Assembly (NCBI RefSeq): GCF_000428525.1
Contig: NZ_AUAC01000008.1
Span: 62,001 to 126,000 of the forward strand
DNA: 64,000 nt
Direction of reading: 5' to 3'
Source of the DNA: Hellea balneolensis DSM 19091
GTDB taxonomy: Bacteria > Pseudomonadota > Alphaproteobacteria > Caulobacterales > Maricaulaceae
Both the position numbers and the translations under genes were made by a program. The notes beneath the pieces are model-generated. The model was given only the letters and a program-made list of their open reading frames with translations, did not search any database and was not told where the DNA came from. Positions 34,690 through 43,899 of this stretch are shown here, one piece after another. Within the stretch, counting starts at the first letter, position 1. Each line of letters starts with the position of its first letter.

Positions 34690-35820
34690 ATGTCCACGGC
34701 CTTAGAGAATCTAGCCCTCAAACAAAGCGCAGAGAAAATCCGCAATTGGGTTATCGGTAAAGCCCTGCCGCTCTGGGCGGACCGCGCACAGCATAAGAGC
34801 GGACGTTGGGTCGAGCATTTAAACCTCGACGGCACGCCGGACCTGTCAGCAGATTTGCGCTGGCGCGTTTTAGCGCGGCAAATTTATGTCTATGCCGAAG
34901 CCACACGGTGGAACTGGTTTGATGGAAAAGAGATTGCGCGGCAGACTTATGAGCACATGCGCGAGCGAGGCTATGTGCAGCGGGTTCGAGCTGACGGCAC
35001 AGTTACAGAACGCCGCCGCGATTTATATGACCATGCTTTTTTTCTGCTCGCCAGTATTAGCCTCTATCGCCTGACTAAAGAGCCGCAATATCTGGCCGCT
35101 GTTGAGGATATATGCAGCACGCTTGATACGGAGTTTAAACATCCGGACGGTGGATGGCGGGAGACACCGCGGGGCGCGCTACCCCGTCGTCAAAACCCGC
35201 ATATGCATTTGCTCGAAGCTTTTCTCTATCTATATAATGAAACGCGCGATCCCAATCATCTGGCCTATGCCGAGCACATTATTGGGCTTTTTAAGGCGCA
35301 TTTCTTTGATTCAAAGCATCATATTATTCGTGAGTTTTTTAATGAAGATTGGAGCTATTATTCCGGCGAACAAGGCACGACGGCCGAGCCTGGTCATGCC
35401 ATGGAATGGATATGGCTACTCTATCGCTATGAATTTAGCTCAGGCCGCGATACGAAATTATGGCGGCAGGCACTTTATGCTAATGCGCTAAAACAGAGGG
35501 GGTATTTTCTCAACGATGAGGAAGATATTAAAGGCAATATTCGCCGCGAGACACGGCGGCTTTGGGTGCAAACTGAAGTCATTAAGGCTCACCTCACAAT
35601 GGCTGAAAATAATGTTTCCGGCAGCGCAGATATGGCCGCCGCCTTTATTGACGGATTATTTGAAACCTATCTCAAAACCGATGGAACATGGTGCGACCAA
35701 ACCAATGCTTGCGGCGGACAAATCGCGAAAACAATTCCCGTCAGCACCTTTTACCACATCGCCTGTATGGCCTTTGAAGCCGAACGCGTTTCAGGGCTGG
35801 GGCGTCTTGATCCGCTTTAA
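34690..35820 (+). CDS. AGE family epimerase/isomerase
   Basis: A 376-residue (alpha/alpha)6-barrel protein of the N-acylglucosamine 2-epimerase / mannose isomerase family. Recognisable parts are GRWVEHLNLDGTPD, DLYDHAFFLLASISLY, QNPHMHLLEAFLYLY and EPGHAMEWIWLLYRYE, where the His residues act as acid and base. Candidate reactions are mannose-fructose isomerisation or mannose-6-phosphate isomerisation for GDP-mannose supply; the sequence does not decide. It ends with a TTAA stop shared with the convergent gene. Confidence 0.9.
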   Translation: MSTALENLALKQSAEKIRNWVIGKALPLWADRAQHKSGRWVEHLNLDGTPDLSADLRWRVLARQIYVYAEATRWNWFDGKEIARQTYEHMRERGYVQRVRADGTVTERRRDLYDHAFFLLASISLYRLTKEPQYLAAVEDICSTLDTEFKHPDGGWRETPRGALPRRQNPHMHLLEAFLYLYNETRDPNHLAYAEHIIGLFKAHFFDSKHHIIREFFNEDWSYYSGEQGTTAEPGHAMEWIWLLYRYEFSSGRDTKLWRQALYANALKQRGYFLNDEEDIKGNIRRETRRLWVQTEVIKAHLTMAENNVSGSADMAAAFIDGLFETYLKTDGTWCDQTNACGGQIAKTIPVSTFYHIACMAFEAERVSGLGRLDPL

Positions 35821-36428
35821 GCGGCGGGACAATCTCTTGATGCAGAGGCGGGTTTGGACAGCACATCAATTTTCATGAATTCAATGTCCATTGTCTTTTG
35901 TTCACCGCTATCTCCTGGCCAAACACCGAGATAGTCCAAATCAGGATCGCCATTTGGCGGCTTAGGCGAGAAGTCCAGCACATAGTCTTTCCAATCAGGC
36001 GTTAGGGTTCGACGTCGCCATCCGCTATCCCCTGCCCCTGCTGTAAAATAACCCATATCAAATAGGTCAAGCGGATTTTTACGGCCCGCACGGGCCCGTA
36101 CAGTAATTCTTATATTTTGGCCGGCCAGTGCCCTCTCGTAATCAGGGCCCAGCGATGCAAAAACACCGGCAGAGCCGGGAGCGTCACGGCGAGGAATTTG
36201 GGTCAAGGCTATTATATGGGCCGAATCTGTTGGTGTTGCGCCTACATATTCATAGCTCGTTCCTGGAGAGGCCGTCAGCGTAATTAAGTCATCCCCTTGG
36301 ACCGAGAAGCCATTTTGCCAAATGCAAGCATCCGAGAGCTTCGTAACAGAACTTAATGACAAGGCGTACCAAATCATCCCAGCGATCAGCGCCAGTGCGA
36401 GAGGATAGAAAAAACGGTCTTTTAACAT
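35817..36428 (-). CDS. Membrane-anchored beta-sandwich (carbohydrate-binding-like) protein
   Basis: A 203-residue protein with an N-terminal helix (FFYPLALALIAGMIWYALSL) that anchors a periplasmic domain. The rest is strand-rich, with GQNIRITVRARAG, SGWRRRTLTPDWKDYVLDFSP and DYLGVWPG, the kind of strands seen in CBM-like jelly-roll domains. A Cys at either end (DACIWQNG and SRDCPAA) could pair. No specific family was recognised. Its position in a sugar-nucleotide region suggests polysaccharide handling, but that is inference. Confidence 0.65.
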   Translation of the reverse strand: MLKDRFFYPLALALIAGMIWYALSLSSVTKLSDACIWQNGFSVQGDDLITLTASPGTSYEYVGATPTDSAHIIALTQIPRRDAPGSAGVFASLGPDYERALAGQNIRITVRARAGRKNPLDLFDMGYFTAGAGDSGWRRRTLTPDWKDYVLDFSPKPPNGDPDLDYLGVWPGDSGEQKTMDIEFMKIDVLSKPASASRDCPAA

Positions 36429-36525
36429 AGGCTCTCATAACGGCGATAATGGCAACTGTGAAGAGACGTTTACGAGCTCTGCTCCGCAATTTATAGTTAA
36501 TCAAAGGTAAAGTGGAGAAAGTAAA

Positions 36526-37191
36526 ATGAAGACGGGCTTGAAAAAAATTATCCTTCCCATCGCGCTCATCGCGCTAAGCGGCGCAGCCATGGCCCATCCT
36601 CATAAATCCGGCGAGGAAGAGAGCAAAGCGAAACCGGAGCGCGTTTGGCCTTATTTTGGCAAAAAGGCCAAAGAGGAGAAGAAAGAAAGTCAGGCGGCTG
36701 AAAACAAAACCGAGAGCCTTACAGGCGAAGAATTTGCGCAGCGACTTGAAAAGCGCTTTGAAGCCCATTCTGAAAAATTTGAACGCGCAGTAGAAAAAGC
36801 TGAAGGCAAAAATGACTTTCTGCGTGAGGGGCGCGAGATTAGAAATGCAGATGATATTCGTGAAGCGGCTCGCGCTATTGAGGATCTCGTCTCTGAATCA
36901 GGTATCATTTCAAGCTTTGCCGATATGATGCTTGGCCTTGCCGAAGATTTTGACGTGGAAGCTTCTGATGGTGGTTTGGCGCTAAATTTCGAGGGCGAGC
37001 GTATTGGGCGCGTGAAAATGAAACGCGATAAACACACAGACAGCTCGTTTGATATTGAAGGCTTTGGCCGCAATATGACCATTGAAAAAGAGGTTATTAA
37101 ACGCGACGGTAAAACCAAAACCCGCATCGTTATCGAAGTTGATGGCGATGAAGAGTTTGATATCGACCTGATACCTAAATCAAAAAACTAG
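36526..37191 (+). CDS. Exported hypothetical protein, charged
   Basis: A 221-residue protein. The signal peptide (KKIILPIALIALSGAAMAHP) is followed by a lysine/glutamate-rich linker (about 27-70), a helical region with EFAQRLEKRFEAHSEKFERAV, and a C-terminal strand-rich part (FEGERIGRVKMKRD to FDIDLIPKSKN). No Cys residues are seen. No family was recognised. The TAG stop shares a CTAG palindrome with the convergent Hsp70-like gene. Confidence 0.7.
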   Translation: MKTGLKKIILPIALIALSGAAMAHPHKSGEEESKAKPERVWPYFGKKAKEEKKESQAAENKTESLTGEEFAQRLEKRFEAHSEKFERAVEKAEGKNDFLREGREIRNADDIREAARAIEDLVSESGIISSFADMMLGLAEDFDVEASDGGLALNFEGERIGRVKMKRDKHTDSSFDIEGFGRNMTIEKEVIKRDGKTKTRIVIEVDGDEEFDIDLIPKSKN

Positions 37192-39098
37192 ATTAAAAAG
37201 AGCATAGCCCGCTCATCTGCGCGTTCTGTCAGGGCGGATTTTAAAGTCTCTGTCAGCTCATCCGTAAAGCGGTCAGCAGCGGCTTGTTGCCACGCTTCAT
37301 CTACGACTTGAATGAGGTCAGGCCTCTGCTTGGCTGCCGCGCGTTTTATGCGGCCATCCGTCATAATCTGCCGCGCAATAACAGGTACATTCGCGCCTTT
37401 AAAGCGGCCTTCCAAAGCTTTGCGGCCATAGATAAAGCTACCGCCCGCAACAGCTCCGCCCACAACAAGCCCGATGGGGTTTAACAGCAAAGGCGCAAAT
37501 AAATTTGCCTTGGCCAACAGTGCAGACACAATTAGCGCCGTCAAAGTCGTCCCGACCAAAGCTGTGTCCGATTCCATTGTATTTACCTTGGGCGCGGACA
37601 CTGACAGATCTTCCAAATGGCGGCTTATATGCTGACTGTCATCTAGCGACAGCACCATAGCCGGCAGACCATGATCCCGGCAAAGGGGATCTGTTTCGCG
37701 TTCAATATCGCGTTGCAAGTCAGCAAACCAGTGGCCAATAACAGGTTTTAATACAGCGGCCGCGCTTTCGCTTTGTAGCCATGTTTTCACGCGCCCTGAT
37801 AAAACACCCTCAACCTCATCAAGGCTTTTAATCTTACCTGAGCGCCAGTCCTGAAACACTGGCACGATACAATTATCCGCCATGGCATCGACTAAAACAG
37901 GGGCCATTTGTTTGCCCAACGCAACACTGGCTTTACGTGCCTTTGTATATATCGCCCCCTCACCAGAGAGCATGTCAGCCACCGATTTTTGGAAACTGGC
38001 ATGAAGGAATTCAAACCGCCCGAGCCACGCCAACCCGCGGGCAATTGAAAATTCAGGTTCCGCGCCGCGAACGACTTTGGCTTTTGGAAAGATTTTTTTC
38101 GTAGCCGGTAAAACCAGTGGTAGGCGCGATGCTCCTCCCGTGAGCAAAACTGTATCGGGTGCCCGCCCGCCTAAATTCTCTATGGTTTCACTTAGCGCAT
38201 AATCAAAAGCGGTCTGCCAACTATAGCCGTTTAAAGCTTCAAGCGGGTTATTTAATATCGCTTTGGCATCTTCTTTATCCATACGAATTTCAAATAATAC
38301 GCCGCCATTTATCGGAAGGCGTTTGATCATTTCGACAGGGGTTTCCTGCCCCGTAAAATATTGCTCTTTCGCGAGGCGGCACCAATATTCCATAATGGGC
38401 TGATAATGCGGATAGCGGGTTATAAGTTTTTCAATCTGCTTGCGCGATTTCTGCCGTGCCAAATTTAATTTAAATATTTCTGTGTCGAGTAAGCCTGAGC
38501 CCAATATATTATGCCCGACATCTTCGGCGTCCATATCCCGGCAATATGTAAAGTCTGTGGTCGAAGAGCCAATATCAATAATTAAAACAGAAGAGCGTGC
38601 GTCTTCAATGGAAAGATATCCCTGCTCCAATGCGGTCATCAGAGCCGCGCGGCTTTCGGGAACAATACGCACGGTTTTCAATCCTGCGCCTTCAAAAAGC
38701 TTTTGATAGCCTTGCCGCGTCTCATTCTCCCAACCAGACGGACAACCGACAATGAAACGGCTCTCTTTGGGGCCGCGAATAATGCCGTCTTTGGCCAAGC
38801 CGCCGATTAGAGTTTTTGTAAATAATTGTGTCGGGGTTTTTATCTCAGACCTGTTTAAGTCCCGCCCTTTAAATTTTACCCAGATCTCAGGCGCATCGCC
38901 CATAAAGGACAGATTGACAGCATCGGCGCCGATTTTGACCTCGCCTTTCGCCTTGGCGATAGCGGTCACAAAACTGCGCTCACCGCGATATTCAAGAATT
39001 TCAGGCTCACGTATCGTTGCGCCAAATGCACGGCCTAGCGCGGTCTCGCCATGCCCTAAATCAAATCCGATGAATTCATCTGATGAGGCTTTATTCAT
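37188..39098 (-). CDS. Hsp70/actin-fold ATPase with C-terminal membrane hairpin
   Basis: A 636-residue protein. The N-terminal half has the actin-like ATPase motifs: phosphate 1 (GFDLGHGETALG, 11-22), phosphate 2 (IIDIGSSTTDFT, 173-184) and adenosine (LLTGGASRLP, 318-327). The typical DnaK substrate-binding domain (with LLLDVTPLSLG) is absent. Instead there is a helical region, then two hydrophobic helices at about 513-531 and 538-556 with glycine-zipper spacing (GLVVGGAVAGGSFIYG), and a basic helical tail. The predicted form is a membrane-bound ATPase. It is the last gene of an operon with 4-bp overlaps. Function unknown. Confidence 0.85.
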   Translation of the reverse strand: MNKASSDEFIGFDLGHGETALGRAFGATIREPEILEYRGERSFVTAIAKAKGEVKIGADAVNLSFMGDAPEIWVKFKGRDLNRSEIKTPTQLFTKTLIGGLAKDGIIRGPKESRFIVGCPSGWENETRQGYQKLFEGAGLKTVRIVPESRAALMTALEQGYLSIEDARSSVLIIDIGSSTTDFTYCRDMDAEDVGHNILGSGLLDTEIFKLNLARQKSRKQIEKLITRYPHYQPIMEYWCRLAKEQYFTGQETPVEMIKRLPINGGVLFEIRMDKEDAKAILNNPLEALNGYSWQTAFDYALSETIENLGGRAPDTVLLTGGASRLPLVLPATKKIFPKAKVVRGAEPEFSIARGLAWLGRFEFLHASFQKSVADMLSGEGAIYTKARKASVALGKQMAPVLVDAMADNCIVPVFQDWRSGKIKSLDEVEGVLSGRVKTWLQSESAAAVLKPVIGHWFADLQRDIERETDPLCRDHGLPAMVLSLDDSQHISRHLEDLSVSAPKVNTMESDTALVGTTLTALIVSALLAKANLFAPLLLNPIGLVVGGAVAGGSFIYGRKALEGRFKGANVPVIARQIMTDGRIKRAAAKQRPDLIQVVDEAWQQAAADRFTDELTETLKSALTERADERAMLFLI

Positions 39099-40039
39099 GA
39101 CGAGTCCTCACTCTGCCAAACTGTGCCCCGGCGCAATAGCCTCCCACCTGAAACCAAAGCGGGCGCAGCCATTTTAGTTTCAATCTCGCCCAAAGCGGGA
39201 AGAATATCGAACATATCTTTTGTTTTCTTGGAAAAGCTAATCAGCTCCACACCTTCGCCCGCTAGGACGGATATCATTTCCTGCTTAATCAGCGTCAGCG
39301 CGAAATCACCATCACCTGCATTTTGAGCCTCTAAAAGACTTTGCATCATACCGAGCAAACGCGGATTATCCCGCCAATCTGTTTGATGTTCAGGTTCTGC
39401 CAAGCGCAGTAAAATATGATCTGCGGTTTTCAGCGCTTCAACAAGCTGCGTGACAAAGCCCTGCGTGTCGGCGCGAATAAAGGCTTGGGCTTCCATACGG
39501 CGGCCGGATAAATCCTCTAGCGCCACCGTTTTTTTGCGAAACGGTATTTTATCAAGAAGATGCCCCCAATCTTTAGGGTCAAAAAACCTCAAGGCGGCCA
39601 GGCCCGCTGCCGCAACAATTGTTAGCATCGAGCCTTGCATAAGACCTGCCGCTGCAAAGAGACCCGCGGCACCATAAAACAATCCCCGTCCCGCCCATTG
39701 GCGCTTGGGCTTCGCCGCCTGTTCAGACCAAATAACATCTGCGCCTGTCGCGCGGTCTAAGACCCCCGCGCCAGCTTTGACCATTTCCAAAAGCCATAGG
39801 CCTGATTTCTGGAGCTTTGGATCGTCAATCTGTTGTGAAAAAGCCAGACCCGTGCGGTCAAGGGCGCGCCGCGCTTCGCCCACGATCTGCGAAGCTGACA
39901 GCTCCGGCGTCAAAGCCGTTTGCAAATTCCGCCGCTCCGGTTCAAAGGCCCGGGCGAGGCTTGGCACGATGGCTGGCAGGTTCTCACTCATGGCTCTGAT
40001 GTCGGGTCTGAACCCATCCAAGTCAAGGGAGGGACTCAT
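39095..40039 (-). CDS. Membrane-hairpin partner protein of the Hsp70-like ATPase
   Basis: A 314-residue protein, mostly helical, with a hydrophobic hairpin at about 117-151 (FYGAAGLFAAAGL and LTIVAAAGLAALRFF) dividing it into two cytoplasmic parts. The C-terminal part has LVEALKTADHILLRLAEPE and GFVTQLVEALK-like helices that resemble a GrpE-type or adaptor domain in composition, but no family was recognised. The ATG overlaps the preceding peptidase stop and the stop overlaps the Hsp70-like gene. It is probably an exchange factor or co-factor of that ATPase (inference). Confidence 0.75.
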   Translation of the reverse strand: MSPSLDLDGFRPDIRAMSENLPAIVPSLARAFEPERRNLQTALTPELSASQIVGEARRALDRTGLAFSQQIDDPKLQKSGLWLLEMVKAGAGVLDRATGADVIWSEQAAKPKRQWAGRGLFYGAAGLFAAAGLMQGSMLTIVAAAGLAALRFFDPKDWGHLLDKIPFRKKTVALEDLSGRRMEAQAFIRADTQGFVTQLVEALKTADHILLRLAEPEHQTDWRDNPRLLGMMQSLLEAQNAGDGDFALTLIKQEMISVLAGEGVELISFSKKTKDMFDILPALGEIETKMAAPALVSGGRLLRRGTVWQSEDSS

Positions 40040-42357
40040 TCAAGCTCAGTTAAGAAAAACTCCAAAATAAGACGAGATCTGTGCACTTTATTATGCGTAC
40101 GGCGAAATCCGTGTTTCTCAGACGGATATGTCATGAGCTGCATATTTTGTGCACCAAGCTTATGCATTTCGTCCATCAGCTTGGTTGAATTGCGAAAGAC
40201 GACATTGTCATCCGACATACCGTGAATCAGCAGAAACGGCTCTGTTATACCGTCCAGATAAGGCCAGACATTGCTCTGCTCATAAGAACCTTTTGTATAA
40301 TTTGGGCTACCTGGATTTGGATTGCCTAAATAACGCTCTGTATAAGCGGTATCATAAAGCTGCCACTCTGTGACAGGCGCGCCGACTACACCTGCGGCAT
40401 AATCATTTGTCTGGCCGAGCATCATCAGGCTCATATAGCCGCCATAAGACCAGCCATAGACGCCCATTTTTTCAGGGTCGATAAAGGACTGGGATTTCAG
40501 CCATGTCGCGCCGATCTGCTGATCTTCAGTCTCAGGCCGCCCCATATTACGGTAAAGCGGCGCTTCAAAGGCCTTGCCTCGGTTACCTGTCCCGCGATTA
40601 TCTATCTGGAAAACAACAAAGCCGTGATGGGCGAGCATTTGCGAAAGCCCCAATCGCCATCGATTATAAATACGCTGACCATGCGGTCCGCCATAAACAA
40701 TAGTCACGCTTGGCCGTTTTTCGCCTACTTTCAAATCAAGCGGTTTAAAAATCTGATAGTGCAAATCCGTCCCGTCAGCAGCTTTTAAGACTCCAAATTC
40801 AGGCTGAATATCAGCCTGCATAAACGGGGCGTAAGGGTGGGAGTCATCCAGCTTATTTTCATTTAGCCACGCCAGAGCGCTGCCGTCATTCTTAAAGGCC
40901 CGGCTTTGCGGCGGTGTTGTGGTGCTATTAAATGTCCCGATATAACGCTCACATGCCGTATTAAAGTTCGCGGAATGGATGCCGCTGGCTTTCGTGATTT
41001 GAACGGCCTCAGCGCCATCTAAATCAGTTTTAAAAAGATGACGCTCAAGCGGGGTATCTTTCCAACCTGTAAAGTAAAGCTCGCCGCTATCTTGGTTCAC
41101 GCAATTAAGGCGCGTCATAAGAATATCGGGCGGCGTAACAGGCGTAAATTCACCGGCTGTTTCCCCGTCCGTGCTGACGCGAAAGAGTTGCCATTTATCA
41201 TTGCGCTCGCTCGACCACAAAATGGAGCCGTCCTTTAAGCCTTTATAGCTGACTTCGACATTCATCCAGGCTGGGTGGATTTCTTCGAATAAGATCTTAG
41301 ACGCCCCTGTGGCAGGGTCAATTTTTAACAGCTTATGCGATTTTTGATCCCTGGATAATATTCCGGCAAAAAGCGTCTTACTATCTTGGCTCCAAAAAAC
41401 GCGGCTTAAATAGATGTCCTTTTCAGCTCCAATATCAACCCATTTCGTCGCTCCGCCTTTAATGCCGACAATACCCAGCTTAACGGTAGCATTGGGCGTT
41501 CCGGCAAAAGGATAGCGCTGCTGTACATTGATAATTCCGTCTGATGTATATTCTGCGCGGGTACGTGTTTTGACATTGGCATCATCAGTTTGGGTATAAG
41601 CTATCCTCTGAGCGTCACCACTGGGCCAATAACCCGTGTAGCGGTCGAGTTCTTCTTGGACGACAAAACTCGCAATGCCATTTCGGATAAGCTCGGTTGC
41701 GCCGTCAGAGAGCTGGCGCTCCAAGCCGGATTTTAAATCTTTTACATAGAGATTATTCTCGCGGATATATCCCACATATTGACCCGCTCCAAACACCTTT
41801 GGATCCGTTTCAAAGCCTTTCGTAGCGGTCACTTGGCGCGCCTCTTTGGCTTCTAAATCATAGAGGTAAATATCACCGCCCAAAGGAAAAAGAAGCAAAT
41901 CATCACCGGCCCAATCATAGGACACGATCCCGCGGCTATATTCGCGGCGGCGCTCTCGGCGGTTTTTTTCTTCAAGGGATAATTCCTCAGGCGCGCCCAA
42001 AATATCAGTAGAGCTCACAAGTAAGCGTCCCTCTCCGCTTTCCAGATCATAAGCCCATAAATCTTGCTGCCTTGCATCATCAGCGCGGCCTTGCAGCACG
42101 GTCACGAAATCACCTTTGGGCGAAATTTTAGCCCCGCGCAGAGATGTTCCGCTCAGCGAGATATCTGAGTTGAGCGTTTCAGGGGTCAGCCGGCCTGGCC
42201 CAGGGTCTCGCGTCAAATACGACACTTCAGGGGCGGGCGTTTGCGCTTGCATGGCGGCTTGCTCCAGCGCCGTTGTCTCAGAACTTGGCCTCTTATCAGA
42301 GCACGCCGAAAGCATGACCGCAGAAGCTGAGAAGAGGAGGAAAATTTTGCGCAACAT
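40036..42357 (-). CDS. S9 family (DPP-IV-like) peptidase lipoprotein
   Basis: A serine peptidase of about 773 residues with a beta-propeller N-domain and a C-terminal alpha/beta-hydrolase. The catalytic Ser is in GVYGWSYGGYMS near residue 635, Asp in LIHGMSDDNV near 715 and His in SEKHGF near 748. The Glu motif of the S9B group is present (ASFVVQEELDRYTGYW), which favours a dipeptidyl-peptidase. The signal MLRKIFLLFSASAVMLSAC has a lipobox, so it should be periplasmic and lipidated. The inner ATG at 42357 is preferred over 42369 for that reason. It is coupled to the hairpin-protein gene. Confidence 0.93.
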   Translation of the reverse strand: MLRKIFLLFSASAVMLSACSDKRPSSETTALEQAAMQAQTPAPEVSYLTRDPGPGRLTPETLNSDISLSGTSLRGAKISPKGDFVTVLQGRADDARQQDLWAYDLESGEGRLLVSSTDILGAPEELSLEEKNRRERRREYSRGIVSYDWAGDDLLLFPLGGDIYLYDLEAKEARQVTATKGFETDPKVFGAGQYVGYIRENNLYVKDLKSGLERQLSDGATELIRNGIASFVVQEELDRYTGYWPSGDAQRIAYTQTDDANVKTRTRAEYTSDGIINVQQRYPFAGTPNATVKLGIVGIKGGATKWVDIGAEKDIYLSRVFWSQDSKTLFAGILSRDQKSHKLLKIDPATGASKILFEEIHPAWMNVEVSYKGLKDGSILWSSERNDKWQLFRVSTDGETAGEFTPVTPPDILMTRLNCVNQDSGELYFTGWKDTPLERHLFKTDLDGAEAVQITKASGIHSANFNTACERYIGTFNSTTTPPQSRAFKNDGSALAWLNENKLDDSHPYAPFMQADIQPEFGVLKAADGTDLHYQIFKPLDLKVGEKRPSVTIVYGGPHGQRIYNRWRLGLSQMLAHHGFVVFQIDNRGTGNRGKAFEAPLYRNMGRPETEDQQIGATWLKSQSFIDPEKMGVYGWSYGGYMSLMMLGQTNDYAAGVVGAPVTEWQLYDTAYTERYLGNPNPGSPNYTKGSYEQSNVWPYLDGITEPFLLIHGMSDDNVVFRNSTKLMDEMHKLGAQNMQLMTYPSEKHGFRRTHNKVHRSRLILEFFLTELE

Positions 42358-42447
42358 ATTATATCTCATATTTATTGGAGTCTTGTTGCGTCAATTCCGA
42401 TAGATTTCAAGCTTTGAGAAAAAGCCGCGCTGTTGTAGGGCGTGGAT

Positions 42448-43899
42448 ATGCCAGATTTACGCCCGGTATTTTTTGTTGTTGGCCTCATGATCGCGGCGTT
42501 GGGCGCGGCCATGTTCGCGCCTATGATTGTCGATCTGGGATATAATGACCGTTCTTGGAGAGCCTTTGGTGTATCGGGGATTCTGACGACGCTTTTAGGC
42601 ACGGCTTTAGCTCTGGCAACCTATACACCCAAACCGGATATGCGGGCCCGCGGAGCATTTCTGCTGACAGTTCTCAGTTGGGCCGCGCTCTCAGGCTTTG
42701 CTTCTATACCCTTTATGATGGAGCCGCTGACGCTAAGCGTCACGGATGCGCTCTTTGAAGCCACTTCGGGAATCACAACGACAGGCTCCACTATATTGAC
42801 AGGTTTGGATGATATGCCTCGCGGAATATTACTCTGGCGAGCTATTCTGCAATGGATTGGCGGGGTGGGTATTATTGTTACCGCTATGGCGGTTTTGCCT
42901 ATGCTAAAAATTGGCGGGATGCAGCTATTCCGCCTTGAAAACTCAGATATGGGCGAGAAAATCCTGCCCAAAGCCGCGACACTTGCTGCCGGTATTGGCG
43001 GCATTTATGTCGTGCTGACACTGCTATGTATTTTCGGATATATGGCAACAGGAATGGATGGTTTTGATGCTGTTTCCCATGCCATGACAACTGTTGCGAC
43101 CGGCGGTTACTCCACCTCTGATGCCTCAATGGGCGGCTTTATGGATGATGGTGCTGATCTGGTTTGCATTGCCTTTATGATGGCGGGCGGTATGCCCTTT
43201 GGTGTCTATCTACTAATGGCAACACGCGGCGATTTGCGGGCGCCCTTTAGAGACAGTCAGGTCCGCGCTTTCATAGGTATCATGAGCGTCTTGATTATTA
43301 TGGTGACTCTTTACCTCTGGCTGAATTCTGAAATGACCAATAGCCGCGCCTTGCGCCTTTCAGCGTTTAACGTCGTTTCCATCGTCACGGGCACAGGCTA
43401 TGCTACTGCCGATTATAATAGTTGGGGGCCATTTGCGGTTTCGGCCTTTTTCGCCTTTATGTTTATTGGCGGCTGTGCGGGCTCGACAGCTTGTTCGATT
43501 AAAATCTTCCGTTACCAAGTCGCCTTTGAAGGCTTACGGGCCTATCTTTTTAAAATGCCGCGCCAACATGCGGTCTCGCCATTGCGTTATGGCGGTAAGC
43601 CCCTGCCCGAAGCGGTCTTATTCTCCGTAATGAGTTACTTCTTTTTATTCTTTATGACCTTTGCTCTTGTCGCGATCACGCTATCCGTCATGGGTCTCGA
43701 CCCAATCACAGCGTGGTCAGGCGCAGGAAGTGCGGTGGCAAATGTTGGGCCAGGCCTTGGCGATATAATTGGCCCTTCCGGCACCTATCAGGCACTGCCG
43801 GGTGAAGCCAAATGGGTCTTGATGCTGGCCATGATTGTAGGGCGCCTGGAAATCGTGACAGCTCTTGTCGTGCTCACCCCGGCTTTCTGGCGGTCTTAA
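42448..43899 (+). CDS. TrkH family potassium uptake protein
   Basis: A K+ transporter membrane subunit of 483 residues from the ATG at 42448, which has AGGG seven bases upstream; a GTG six bases earlier is too close to it. The four pore loops are recognisable: EATSGITTTGSTIL, TTVATGGYSTSDAS, NVVSIVTGTGYATADY and AVANVGPGLGD, each with a filter glycine. Multiple hydrophobic segments run throughout. A TrkA regulatory partner is not in the window. It is divergent from the S9 peptidase gene and shares a TTAA stop with hslO. Confidence 0.92.
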   Translation: MPDLRPVFFVVGLMIAALGAAMFAPMIVDLGYNDRSWRAFGVSGILTTLLGTALALATYTPKPDMRARGAFLLTVLSWAALSGFASIPFMMEPLTLSVTDALFEATSGITTTGSTILTGLDDMPRGILLWRAILQWIGGVGIIVTAMAVLPMLKIGGMQLFRLENSDMGEKILPKAATLAAGIGGIYVVLTLLCIFGYMATGMDGFDAVSHAMTTVATGGYSTSDASMGGFMDDGADLVCIAFMMAGGMPFGVYLLMATRGDLRAPFRDSQVRAFIGIMSVLIIMVTLYLWLNSEMTNSRALRLSAFNVVSIVTGTGYATADYNSWGPFAVSAFFAFMFIGGCAGSTACSIKIFRYQVAFEGLRAYLFKMPRQHAVSPLRYGGKPLPEAVLFSVMSYFFLFFMTFALVAITLSVMGLDPITAWSGAGSAVANVGPGLGDIIGPSGTYQALPGEAKWVLMLAMIVGRLEIVTALVVLTPAFWRS

